DNA of 64,000 nt from NCEH01 sp002257205 (GTDB lineage: Bacteria; Pseudomonadota; Alphaproteobacteria; Rhizobiales; Xanthobacteraceae). The translations under genes were made by a program, and so were the position numbers. Shown here piece by piece: positions 1 to 7,461 of this stretch. The notes under the pieces were generated by a model. The model worked only from the letters and a program-made list of their open reading frames with translations. It made no database searches and was not told the DNA's origin. Within the stretch, counting starts at the first letter, position 1, and each line of letters starts with the position of its first letter. The stretch lies in assembly GCF_043195105.1 (NCBI RefSeq), contig NZ_JBAFWO010000002.1. One strand, written 5' to 3'.

Positions 1-1035
1 ATTGACCTCCATGGCCATGATCTTGTCGGTGGTGAATTCGGCGCTGCGATCCTCGCCTAGCAGCCCGACCGCATCGGCGCGGCACTGGCGGCAATGACGC
101 ATCATGTTCATCTCGCCCTCGCAGCTGTCCTGCAGGGCCTTCAGCTCCTGAGCCGTCGGACCACGCTGGCCGGTGAGGCCGAACACGGTGCCGTGCTCGG
201 GCGCCGAGATGAGGGGCATGATGTTGTGCAGGAAGGCGCCGCGCGACTTCACGGCCTTGTTCACCTCGACCAGGTGCTTGTCGTTGATGCCCGGGATCAT
301 CACCGAGTTGACCTTGCACAGGATGCCGCGCTCGGTCAGCATTTCCAGGCCCAGCAGCTGACGGTCGGTGAGCAGCTTGGCGGCTTCAACGCCGGTGTAG
401 CGCTTGTGCTTCCAGAACACCCAGGGATAGATCTTCGCGCCGATCTCCGGGTCCACCATGTTGATGGTGATGGTGACGTGATCGACGTTGAAGCCGGCGA
501 TGGTGTCCACGTGGTCGGGCAGGGTAAGCCCGTTGGTGGAGAGGCAGAGCTTGATGTCCGGCGCGGTCTTCGAGATCAGCTCGAAGGTCTTGAAGGTCTT
601 CTCCGGATTGGCGAGCGGATCGCCGGGGCCGGCGATGCCGAGCACCGTCATCTGCGGGATGGTGGAGGCGACCGCGAGCACCTTCTTGGCGGCCTGTTCC
701 GGGGTCAGCTTCTCGCTCACCACGCCCGGGCGGGACTCGTTGGCGCAGTCGTATTTGCGATTGCAGTAATTGCACTGGATGTTGCAGGCGGGCGCCACGG
801 CCACGTGCATGCGGGCGTAATGGTGGTGGGCTTCCTCGCTGTAGCAGGGATGGTTCTTGACCTTCTCCCAGATTTCCGTCGGCAGGTCGCCCTGGCCCGC
901 GGCCGAGCCGCAGCTTGCCTTGCCGCTGCCGCCCGATGTGCCGCAGCCCTTGTGCTCCGCAATCGCCTGCATGACTTCGCTGACATTCGCGACGCTTCCG
1001 GCCGATGCGCCTTCGTGCTGTGCTAATGCGTGCAT
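1..1035 (-). CDS. nifB: NifB, nitrogenase FeMo-cofactor biosynthesis radical-SAM protein (partial, C-terminus off the left edge)
   Basis: Radical-SAM enzyme that makes NifB-co, the 8Fe-9S-carbide precursor of FeMo-co. The first 345 codons are visible. The start is the ATG at 1035-1033, preceded by a GGGGAA Shine-Dalgarno. The radical-SAM motif CxxxCxxC lies at residues 84-91 (CNIQCNYC), followed by the NifB-typical NRKYDCANESRPG. Near the left edge MRHCRQCRADAVGLLGEDR is also characteristic of NifB. The gene has its own perfect -24/-12 promoter and NifA site, so it is transcribed separately from the iscA-nifS operon behind it. A C-terminal NifX-like domain, if present, lies outside the window. 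Confidence 0.97.
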   Translation of the reverse strand, partial: MHALAQHEGASAGSVANVSEVMQAIAEHKGCGTSGGSGKASCGSAAGQGDLPTEIWEKVKNHPCYSEEAHHHYARMHVAVAPACNIQCNYCNRKYDCANESRPGVVSEKLTPEQAAKKVLAVASTIPQMTVLGIAGPGDPLANPEKTFKTFELISKTAPDIKLCLSTNGLTLPDHVDTIAGFNVDHVTITINMVDPEIGAKIYPWVFWKHKRYTGVEAAKLLTDRQLLGLEMLTERGILCKVNSVMIPGINDKHLVEVNKAVKSRGAFLHNIMPLISAPEHGTVFGLTGQRGPTAQELKALQDSCEGEMNMMRHCRQCRADAVGLLGEDRSAEFTTDKIMAMEVN

Positions 1036-1084
1036 GTCCGTTCCCCGTTGCTGGCCAAATTCAAAAATGTCCTGGGGAGATACG

Positions 1085-1100
1085 AGCAACTCGCGTGCCA
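1085..1100 (-). promoter_or_regulatory. sigma-54 (-24/-12) promoter of nifB
   Basis: The minus strand reads TGGCACG-CGAG-TTGCT, an exact match to the RpoN consensus TGGCACG-N4-TTGCW. It lies 50 bp upstream of the nifB ATG and downstream of a NifA site at 1157-1172. Confidence 0.93.
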
Positions 1101-1156
1101 GCGCCTGAAAATACCTGAATTTGAGCAATATCAATTTCTTGCCGACAATCCTGCTC

Positions 1157-1172
1157 TGTCGCCTTGCGAACA
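1157..1172 (-). promoter_or_regulatory. NifA upstream activator site for nifB
   Basis: TGT-N10-ACA palindrome centred about 72 bp upstream of the nifB -24/-12 element, the usual distance for DNA-looped NifA activation. Confidence 0.82.
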
Positions 1173-1259
1173 CGTGCCGACGAAAGCTTTGACGGTATGT
1201 TGGAAAGATTACAGATATCGCGGGTGCCGGGCGGCGGCCTTAGGGGGGAGGTGCCCCTC

Positions 1260-1292
1260 AAAAACACATCGGAGCGCCAAGGCGCTCCGATG
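1260..1292 (-). terminator. Rho-independent terminator of the iscA-nfu-nifS-nifT-SIR2 operon
   Basis: Perfect 12-bp stem (CATCGGAGCGCC and its complement) with a 2-nt loop at 1267-1292. On the minus strand it is followed by GTG and a run of five T. It separates the SIR2-like gene from the nifB promoter. Confidence 0.85.
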
Positions 1293-1334
1293 GACATCAG
1301 ACGGAAGGGCAGGCAGGTCAGCCGCGCAGCCAGG

Positions 1335-2198
1335 TCAGCCGCGCAGAATCTCCACGGCGCGCTCCAGCGGCAAGGCGATGGGCGTGAGGCCCTGGGAGAT
1401 GAAGAAGCGCGTCTCGTTCTTGGACAGGGCCTGCGGCTCGACGATCGCAAAATGCTGCGAGCCCGAACGCTTGGAAATCTGGCGCGCGTAGGTTCGCAAC
1501 AATTGGTCGTTGAACCGACAGCCGATGAACAGGAAAGTGCGCTGCGTGCGGCGATCCTTCACGACGTCCGGAATCGGCGTCTGAATGTCGATTTCTGTCA
1601 GGACCTCCACATAATCCGCGTCGGAAATCAGGAAGTTCTTGGCCGGCGCGATGGAGCCATGCGGCTTGTAGAGCAGCGTCGCCCAGCCGGGGGCTGCGGC
1701 ACGCTCGGATTCTACACCGGCGGCGTCGTAGAAGCGATACCAGCGATCTTCGCCGATGCCGGCGCGGGTGATGCCTTGCACCTCGCCCCAGTCGGTGCGC
1801 TCCGACAGGGCCGTGCGCATGGCGCCGTCGTACCAAGTGTCGACGATCATCGGCAGGCGCAGGGTCGCGAGATAGCGATGCAAAGCGGTGGGCTCAACCG
1901 GCGGGCTGAAGGCTTCGTTCATCAGCGCGGTGACGGTGGAGCGGTGCTTCATGCTCTCGATGTGCTGGGCGGACGCCCAGGCATTGCCCTTGGCGCGCCG
2001 CGGCAGGGCGACCTTGGTGGCGAAGAAGGCCGCCAATGCCTCCGGATTCATGGGGATGGCGGGCTTGGACAGCTCTGTCAGGCCGGGTCCGAGATAGGGC
2101 ACGACCATGCCGGCCCGCATCTGCTCGGCGACCTTGGTCAGCACCGCCTCAGCATCGACGGCGTTGGCGAAATCGATATGGGGAATCGGGGCGTTCAT
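1335..2198 (-). CDS. SIR2-like (SIR2_2 fold) protein of the nifS operon
   Basis: A 287-residue protein with hallmarks of the SIR2-like NAD-binding fold: PYLGPGL at residues 34-40, TWYD at 121-124, KPHGSI at 178-183 and FLFIGCRFND at 222-231. The last resembles the FLFIGYSLND-type motif of SIR2_2 proteins used as NADases or deacylases elsewhere. It is the last gene of the iscA-nfu-nifS-nifT operon, 6 bp from nifT, and is followed by a strong terminator. Family membership comes from motifs. Its role in nitrogen fixation is not known to me; NAD sensing, NAD hydrolysis or protein deacylation are all possible. Whether the acid/base residues needed for catalysis are intact cannot be judged here. 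Confidence 0.8.
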   Translation of the reverse strand: MNAPIPHIDFANAVDAEAVLTKVAEQMRAGMVVPYLGPGLTELSKPAIPMNPEALAAFFATKVALPRRAKGNAWASAQHIESMKHRSTVTALMNEAFSPPVEPTALHRYLATLRLPMIVDTWYDGAMRTALSERTDWGEVQGITRAGIGEDRWYRFYDAAGVESERAAAPGWATLLYKPHGSIAPAKNFLISDADYVEVLTEIDIQTPIPDVVKDRRTQRTFLFIGCRFNDQLLRTYARQISKRSGSQHFAIVEPQALSKNETRFFISQGLTPIALPLERAVEILRG

Positions 2199-2204
2199 CG
2201 ACGT

Positions 2205-2420
2205 TCAACCTTCTTCGCCACGCTTGCGCGCGTTGATGGTGATCGGCAGCGTGGTGCCTTCGGCCATTTCGGGCAGATCGAGCACCCAGCCATTCGCGAT
2301 CTTGATCCAGCCGCCCCACAGGGTCTCGTGTTCGGTCTCGACGATCGGCTCCTCGAGATCCTTCTTGGGCACGTAGATGGACAGGCCGGTCTCGGGCGAG
2401 CGGCGGATCATGATCTTCAT
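2205..2420 (-). CDS. nifT: NifT/FixU family protein
   Basis: Small 71-residue protein (MKIMIRRSPE at the N-terminus, WGGWIKIANGW in the middle) typical in length and sequence of NifT/FixU, found in many nif operons. Its biochemical function is unclear. The start is the ATG at 2420-2418 with GGAG 9 nt upstream. It sits between nifS and the SIR2-like gene and is presumably co-transcribed with them from the iscA promoter. Confidence 0.93.
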   Translation of the reverse strand: MKIMIRRSPETGLSIYVPKKDLEEPIVETEHETLWGGWIKIANGWVLDLPEMAEGTTLPITINARKRGEEG

Positions 2421-2475
2421 AATAAGCTCCGTGAACTGGGGACGGGTATTCCGGTGTAGACGTGCCGCTTCATTG

Positions 2476-3627
2476 TCAGTTGGGTGACAATGTCCGGAGT
2501 TTCGTGATGATTTCGGGCAGCACCTGCAAAACCCGGTCAACTTCATCGACCGTATTTTCACGCGAGAACGAAAAGCGGATGGCGCCGCGCAGGGCGCTTG
2601 CCGGCACGCCCATGGCGCGCAGCACATGCGAGGGTTCCATGGAGCCGGACGAGCAGGCCGATCCCAGCGAGGCGGCGATGCCGGCGCGGTTGAGATGGTG
2701 GAGGATCGCCTCGCCTTCGAGATGCTCGAACGCCACATTGGATGTATTGGGCAGGCGGTTGTCCCGATCGCCCAGCACCAGGCAATGGCCGATCTGCTGC
2801 ACAACGCTGTCTTCCAGGCGGTTGCGCAGGGTGCCGACTTCGCCGGGTGTGGCCTTGAGATGGGCAAGGGCGAGCTCCGCCGCCTTGCCGAGGCCGATGA
2901 TGCCGGGCACATTCTCCGTGCCGCCGCGCCGCCGCCGCTCCTGCGGGCCGCCGCGCACCAGGGGGCTGAGTTTCGTGCCCTTGCGCACATAGAGCGCGCC
3001 GATGCCCTTTGGGCCGTGCAGCTTGTGTCCGGACAGCGAGAGCATATCGATCTGCGTCGCCTGGAGGTCGACGGGAACCTTGCCGACCGCCTGTACCGCA
3101 TCGGTATGGAACAGCGCGCCGGCGGCATGCGCCAGCTCGGCGAGGTGCGCCACAGGAAACAGGGTGCCGGTTTCGTTATTCGCCCACATCACCGAGGCCA
3201 GCGCCGTGCGCGGCCCGAGCGCGTCGCGATAGGCATCGAGGTCCAGCCGGCCGCTGGCGTCGACGCCGATGATGTGGACCTTGACCCCCTGCGTCGCCTG
3301 CAGATGTTCGAGGAGTGCAAGCACCGCGGGATGCTCGACCGCCGAGGTGACGATCTCGTCGCGCCCCTCCTGCGTATCGAGCGCGGACAGGATAGCGGTA
3401 TTGTCGGATTCGGTGCCGCCCGAGGTGAAGACGATCTCATGGTCGAAAGCCGCCCCCAGTAAAGCCTGAAGGCCTTTGCGGGCGGCTTTCAGGCCGGTTG
3501 CGACCTCGCTGCCGAAGGCGTGGACTGAGGAGGCATTGCCGAACTGCTCGGTGAAATAAGGCAACATCGCTGCGACGACGGCCGGGTCCGTGCGCGTCGT
3601 CGCATTGTTATCGAGATAGATCGGCAC
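2476..3627 (-). CDS. nifS: NifS cysteine desulfurase
   Basis: PLP enzyme that removes sulfur from cysteine as a persulfide for nitrogenase iron-sulfur clusters. The 383-residue length is near that of Azotobacter NifS. The PLP Schiff-base lysine is K202 in SGHKLHGPKG and the catalytic cysteine is C325 in GSACSSGSM. The N-terminus MPIYLDNNATT is diagnostic of class I desulfurases. Upstream neighbours are nfu and iscA, so the operon carries a sulfur donor and two carriers. No IscU-type scaffold is encoded in it. Confidence 0.97.
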   Translation of the reverse strand: MPIYLDNNATTRTDPAVVAAMLPYFTEQFGNASSVHAFGSEVATGLKAARKGLQALLGAAFDHEIVFTSGGTESDNTAILSALDTQEGRDEIVTSAVEHPAVLALLEHLQATQGVKVHIIGVDASGRLDLDAYRDALGPRTALASVMWANNETGTLFPVAHLAELAHAAGALFHTDAVQAVGKVPVDLQATQIDMLSLSGHKLHGPKGIGALYVRKGTKLSPLVRGGPQERRRRGGTENVPGIIGLGKAAELALAHLKATPGEVGTLRNRLEDSVVQQIGHCLVLGDRDNRLPNTSNVAFEHLEGEAILHHLNRAGIAASLGSACSSGSMEPSHVLRAMGVPASALRGAIRFSFSRENTVDEVDRVLQVLPEIITKLRTLSPN

Positions 3628-3639
3628 CGTATGTCTCTT

Positions 3640-3930
3640 TCAGTGCCGTGCCTTTGCCGCGCCGGCCACAGGCACGATGCGCACCAGCTCGCCGAGCCGC
3701 TCGACCACCTTGGACTGGATGCCCTCCAGCGTCATGCTGGCCAGCTTGCAGAACACGCAGGCGCCGGTGAGCCGGACCATCACCTTGTTGCCCTCGATAC
3801 CCAGCAGCTCGCAATCGCCGCCGTCGCGCTGAAGGTTCGGGCGCACGTCCTCGATCACCGCCTTGATGATCCGCACGCGCTCGCTGTCTTCGGCGGGGGG
3901 AGCCTGCACATTCTCGGTTTCGGCCAGCAT
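3640..3930 (-). CDS. Nfu-domain iron-sulfur carrier (NifU C-terminal domain only)
   Basis: A 96-residue protein corresponding only to the C-terminal Nfu domain of NifU, with the cluster-binding CxxC at C58/C61 (CVFCKL) after NLQRDGGDCELL. Full NifU also has IscU-like and [2Fe-2S] domains, and these are absent here. I start it at the ATG at 3930-3928 because AGGAG lies 7 nt before it; a longer frame opening at 3987 lacks such a site. It lies 12 bp upstream of nifS and downstream of iscA. It probably transfers clusters built by NifS and the SUF machinery encoded at 30493-35355. Confidence 0.92.
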   Translation of the reverse strand: MLAETENVQAPPAEDSERVRIIKAVIEDVRPNLQRDGGDCELLGIEGNKVMVRLTGACVFCKLASMTLEGIQSKVVERLGELVRIVPVAGAAKARH

Positions 3931-4017
3931 GACATTCTCCTGGAGAAGATTTCTGCGGAAGCCGGCATGCGCGCGCGCCGTGAGCAAAGCGCATGCCGGA
4001 GCAAGGAGGCAGCGAGG

Positions 4018-4338
4018 TCAGCCGAAGGATTTGCCGCAGGAGCAGCTGGACTTGGCGTTGGGATTCTCGAAGGTGAAGCCCGACCCTTCCAGGGCCACCA
4101 CGAAGTCGATGGTGGTGCCGGCCAGATATTCATGGCTCTTGTTGTCCACGAAGACCTTCACACCGTTGCGCTCGATCACCGTGTCATCGGGATCGCCCTC
4201 GGCCACGAGGCCCATCTGGTATTTGTAGCCGGCGCAGCCGCCCGCCTCGACCTGGATGCGCAAGCCGCTGGCGGGCTCGGCGGCCGAGGTCATGGCCGTC
4301 CGCACCGCATTCACAGCACTATCCGTCAGATTGATCAT
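4018..4338 (-). CDS. IscA/HesB-type iron-sulfur carrier (nif-associated)
   Basis: A-type cluster carrier of 106 residues with the three conserved cysteines: C35 in GGCAGYKY and C99/C101 in the C-terminal CSCG. The length is normal for IscA, SufA and ErpA. It is the first gene of the nif operon that continues with nfu, nifS, nifT and the SIR2-like gene. A perfect -24/-12 promoter starts 40 bp upstream of its ATG and a NifA site lies further up. It is best read as the nif-dedicated copy (IscA-nif), supplying clusters to nitrogenase-related apoproteins. Confidence 0.93.
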   Translation of the reverse strand: MINLTDSAVNAVRTAMTSAAEPASGLRIQVEAGGCAGYKYQMGLVAEGDPDDTVIERNGVKVFVDNKSHEYLAGTTIDFVVALEGSGFTFENPNAKSSCSCGKSFG

Positions 4339-4377
4339 TGTCCGCCCTCACTGATTGGACCTGTCTGAGATGATTTC

Positions 4378-4393
4378 AGCAAGTCCCGTGCCA
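4378..4393 (-). promoter_or_regulatory. sigma-54 promoter of the iscA-nfu-nifS-nifT-SIR2 operon
   Basis: The minus strand reads TGGCACG-GGAC-TTGCT, a perfect RpoN consensus, with a NifA site about 77 bp upstream. Confidence 0.93.
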
Positions 4394-4454
4394 TCCAGTA
4401 AGAGATTGAAATGCAATAATATTGTTGATCTTTGGCTGTGTGGTTTGCGACGCG

Positions 4455-4470
4455 TGTCGGCTTTGCGACA
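4455..4470 (-). promoter_or_regulatory. NifA upstream activator site for iscA
   Basis: TGT-N10-ACA (TGTCGGCTTTGCGACA on the plus strand), identical over all 16 bases to the site upstream of ahpC at 39640-39655. A second TTTGCGAC half-site adjoins it at 4444-4451. Confidence 0.85.
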
Positions 4471-4547
4471 GAGGGCACGGCGTCCGAAAGCGGACGTCTT
4501 TTGCCGGCGTCCCGGCCTCCGCTTGCGGCCATGGGACGAGGGGGGCT

Positions 4548-6251
4548 TCAGGCCGCGCGGCCGAGGTCGATCCCTCGGAAGATCGCGCAACGCTCGAACA
4601 CTTCGAGTGTCGGCGGCACGCGCTTGTGGCGGCAATATTTCGCCACCAGCTTCGCGAGGCCCTTGATGTCGCGTCCCGTGGTGGTCGGGAATGTGTCCAC
4701 CAGGGCGTCAAGCAGCGGTGTCTCGAGGGAGAGGCCGAATTGATCACTCATCACGCCCCAGATCCGGCGCCGCGCGGCGCTGTCTGGCGCGTGGAACTTG
4801 ATCAAAGCGATGCAGCGCGAGACGATCGCCTCGTCGATATCGTCGATGCGATTGGTGGTCAGGAACAGCAATCCGTTGAAATATTCCAGTACCCGCAGGA
4901 ACACGCCAACCACGGCATTCATGGCGATGTCGTCTGCCCGCCGCTTGATATAGACGTCGGCCTCGTCGATCAGCATCACCGCGCCCCACCGCTGCGCGCG
5001 GGTCAGCGTGTCCTTCAGCGCGCTCTCCATGGCCGCGGCGTTCAAGCCCAGCTGACCGGAATGCACGCGATAAAGCGGGCGCTGGATGATCTCCGCGTAA
5101 ACCTCTGCGGTCAGCGTCTTGCCGACCCCGGGCGGACCCGCGCACAGCACGGTGGTGCCGCCGGATTTTCCCGCGACGATATCATCCATGAGCACGTCCA
5201 TCTCGGCGGTCAGGATGTCGATGAGGTCGGTCTGTTCTTCGGGCAGAACCAGCTTTTCCCGCAGGTTCGGCTGGTAGGCATAGGGCTCCATGTCCTCCAC
5301 ATGCACCCACAGATAATGGTGCAGGTCCAGGTGGAACATGAGGATGTAGGGATGGATCGGGATCCGGCTGAACAGGCCCGGGCGGATCGCCGCCTTCGAT
5401 TCCTCCACCTCCTCCTCGGCATCGTAAAGATTGCTCTTCGCCGCTTTGCGCAGATATTGGCCGAGGATATCGCCGGTGACCTCAAGGGTCAGGGCGCGGG
5501 CGGTGAGGATGCTTTCGTCGTTCACCAGCCGCGCGGCTCCGCCGCCGGAGGACAAGACGACCACATCCTTGCGCGACCAGTCGGTGTCGCGGTGGGAGGA
5601 ATTGGGATCGTCGGTATAAAAGCCGGTGCCCCGGCCGGAGAACTGCGCCCCATAGCGGCCGCGCCATGCGAAATAACGCGCCTCGGTCTCCTCATAGGCG
5701 GCGATCAATTCCGGGGTTTCCTTCAGAAATCCCTTGGCTGCGAAGATTTCCGCAACCGTCTTGCCGGCGATCTCGCCGCCGGAAATGCGCAGCGTGGTGG
5801 AGGTGACGGCGCCCTTGGCATTGGCCTTCAACTCGACGAAGACCCGCCCGGTCTCGTCGTTGGAAGGCGGCGTATAGTCGAGGCGCGTCACAACATAGGG
5901 CAGGGGCCGGCTCGCGACGCTGGCGGTGAACATCCATCCGTGGATCGCATCGGCGATCAGATAGCGCGCGATGGCCGGCACGACGGATTCCAGGTCGTTC
6001 GCAGCAAACCTGACACTTTTGTCGCTGAACGCCCTTTGCAGGGTCGCGATCTGCGCCACGCGCGTCTGCATCTGGGGACCTGCGCCGCGGTACAGGTGCT
6101 GGAGGAAGTCAAGCTCGGGCTCGGAAAGGTTGGTGAAGGCGACCTCGATCTTCTCGCCGAAGCGCAACTGCTCCGTGAGCGGCGCCAAGGCTGGAAAACG
6201 CGTGACCATCGCCTCGATATAGGGACGTTCGATTTGCAGCTTCATGGCCAT
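4548..6251 (-). CDS. AAA+ ATPase of unknown role, nif-associated
   Basis: Protein of about 567 residues. The C-terminal half is one AAA+ module: Walker A GPPGVGKT at about residues 371-378, Walker B VMLIDEADV near 425-433, then sensor-like LTTNRIDDID and a following arginine. The N-terminal 350 residues match no family I can name, apart from a stretch rich in E and D near residue 280. No membrane segment is visible. The start is uncertain: ATGs at 6251 and 6245 are both possible and neither has a clear Shine-Dalgarno. A divergent gene starts at 6396, and opposite-facing sigma-54-like elements lie between the two. It may remodel a nitrogenase accessory complex, but that is inference. Confidence 0.85.
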   Translation of the reverse strand: MAMKLQIERPYIEAMVTRFPALAPLTEQLRFGEKIEVAFTNLSEPELDFLQHLYRGAGPQMQTRVAQIATLQRAFSDKSVRFAANDLESVVPAIARYLIADAIHGWMFTASVASRPLPYVVTRLDYTPPSNDETGRVFVELKANAKGAVTSTTLRISGGEIAGKTVAEIFAAKGFLKETPELIAAYEETEARYFAWRGRYGAQFSGRGTGFYTDDPNSSHRDTDWSRKDVVVLSSGGGAARLVNDESILTARALTLEVTGDILGQYLRKAAKSNLYDAEEEVEESKAAIRPGLFSRIPIHPYILMFHLDLHHYLWVHVEDMEPYAYQPNLREKLVLPEEQTDLIDILTAEMDVLMDDIVAGKSGGTTVLCAGPPGVGKTLTAEVYAEIIQRPLYRVHSGQLGLNAAAMESALKDTLTRAQRWGAVMLIDEADVYIKRRADDIAMNAVVGVFLRVLEYFNGLLFLTTNRIDDIDEAIVSRCIALIKFHAPDSAARRRIWGVMSDQFGLSLETPLLDALVDTFPTTTGRDIKGLAKLVAKYCRHKRVPPTLEVFERCAIFRGIDLGRAA

Positions 6252-6294
6252 TTGTCGGTTTGAAAGAGGAGCGCAGACGCGTACCTCTTTGGCA

Positions 6295-6310
6295 TGCACG
6301 GTTCACGCCA
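6295..6310 (-). promoter_or_regulatory. Possible sigma-54 promoter of the AAA+ ATPase gene
   Basis: The minus strand reads TGGCGTG-AACC-GTGCA, which keeps GG-N10-GC but deviates from consensus at three positions. It lies 44 bp before the ATG. No NifA site was found nearby. Confidence 0.45.
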
Positions 6311-6319
6311 GCAGGGAAG

Positions 6320-6335
6320 CGGCAGGCTATTTGCA
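6320..6335 (+). promoter_or_regulatory. Possible sigma-54 promoter of the 6396 gene
   Basis: The plus strand reads CGGCAGG-CTAT-TTGCA with the invariant GG-N10-GC, 61 bp before the ATG. It faces away from the element at 6295-6310. No TGT-N10-ACA site is visible in this gap. Confidence 0.5.
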
Positions 6336-6395
6336 TCGGTGGTCCCGGTCGGCGCTCGGGCGCCGGAAACGCCTTTGAAAACCGGGGATTCATCC

Positions 6396-7004
6396 ATGAC
6401 GACGCTTGAGAAGACGATCACGATCGAGGAGACCGCGCTGGCCCGGCTTGATCGGGAGGGACGGCTGCTCAATGCGGTTCTCAAGGCCCCGACGAAGAAG
6501 CCGGGCCGGTTCGGCTTTCGCGGCGATATCGCGCTGAAGTTCCAGGCCCAGGTCGCGGACGAAAAGCGCCCGCCGGATTTCTCCATCGAACAGGTCCTGA
6601 CCGTCGTCCAGGCGGGAGAGCCGACCATCCCGATCCTGGTCGGCTATATCCATTCCTTCGCTTATCTCTCGGTCGCCGCCGAGGTGCTGAAGGGGCTGCT
6701 GAGCCCGACCGGAACCTATTTCATCTTCGCCAACAACATTGATCTTCTGGCCAAATACAAGGTCGTGATCGATGGCATCACTTTCTTTGTCCTGCCGTGC
6801 GATGAATCGACGGTCTGGAAGGAGATGATGGACCTGACGAGCATCGACAAGAACGATGTGAAAAAGCTCGATACGGCCGGCAAGCTCGACCATTTGCTCG
6901 ATGCGGCCATCGGCTTCAACGAGGCTTATACGCCCATCACCTTCGAGGAAGGCGTCGCCCGCATGGAGCCGGTGAAGAACCGCAACGAGAACCGCCCCGT
7001 CTGA
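6396..7004 (+). CDS. Conserved-looking hypothetical protein divergent from the AAA+ ATPase
   Basis: A 202-residue soluble protein with no motif I recognise: no cysteine pattern (a single Cys), no signal peptide and no membrane helix. It is a mix of alpha and beta with a hydrophobic stretch around SFAYLSVAAEVLKGLL. The start is the ATG at 6396, after GGGG. A longer frame upstream overlaps the promoter region and is not preferred. Its divergent arrangement with the AAA+ ATPase, with back-to-back sigma-54-like promoters, suggests the two proteins act together, perhaps as ATPase and adaptor or substrate. This is positional inference only. Confidence 0.8.
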   Translation: MTTLEKTITIEETALARLDREGRLLNAVLKAPTKKPGRFGFRGDIALKFQAQVADEKRPPDFSIEQVLTVVQAGEPTIPILVGYIHSFAYLSVAAEVLKGLLSPTGTYFIFANNIDLLAKYKVVIDGITFFVLPCDESTVWKEMMDLTSIDKNDVKKLDTAGKLDHLLDAAIGFNEAYTPITFEEGVARMEPVKNRNENRPV

Positions 7005-7035
7005 CGGGCCGATCCGTCGTCGGGCCTTCCCTTCG

Positions 7036-7461
7036 TCAGGCTTGCGCTTCGTCGGCGGCGACCTCGTCATCCTCCTCCACGAGGGTGACGCCGGTCACGC
7101 AGATGTCGTTGTCGAGCACGCTCAGCGCCACCGGGATCAGGCTCTTGCCCTTGCAAGGGCCGTCCACGCAGGTGCCGGTGCCCAGCTCGAACAGGGCACC
7201 GTGCTTTCCGCACATGAGGCGGATGCCGTTCGGGTCCAGGAACTGGTTGCGCTCCCAGTCGAGATTCACCCCGTCGTGGGGGCATTTGTTGACATAGCCG
7301 AACACCTGGCGCCCCCATCGCACCACGATGATGGGCCAGGGTTTGGGTTCGCCGTTTTCGCCGACGATCATCAGATGAAAGCCGGCGGCGCGCTGGCTCG
7401 GAATGTCGCTCATGCTACAGATGGCGTAGGCCACGTTCTCGTCCATGTTGCGCTCGCTCAT
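7036..7461 (-). CDS. Rieske-type [2Fe-2S] ferredoxin
   Basis: A 141-residue small Rieske protein. The cluster ligands are C60 and H62 (CPHDG) and C84 and H87 (CGKHG), a C-x-H...C-x2-H motif. It has no membrane anchor, so it is a soluble electron carrier of the ring-hydroxylating ferredoxin or NirD type. The ATG at 7461 overlaps the stop of the FAD-oxidase gene (ATGA), indicating translational coupling. A longer frame reading into the oxidase gene is rejected. It likely passes electrons to or from the co-encoded flavoprotein. Its role in nitrogen fixation is unknown. Confidence 0.88.
   Translation of the reverse strand: MSERNMDENVAYAICSMSDIPSQRAAGFHLMIVGENGEPKPWPIIVVRWGRQVFGYVNKCPHDGVNLDWERNQFLDPNGIRLMCGKHGALFELGTGTCVDGPCKGKSLIPVALSVLDNDICVTGVTLVEEDDEVAADEAQA

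Noticed and set aside
4478..4494. CGTCCG-AAAG-CGGACG hairpin followed by TCTTTT on the plus strand
   Set aside because: It would terminate rightward transcription, but no rightward gene ends here; the adjoining genes run leftward.
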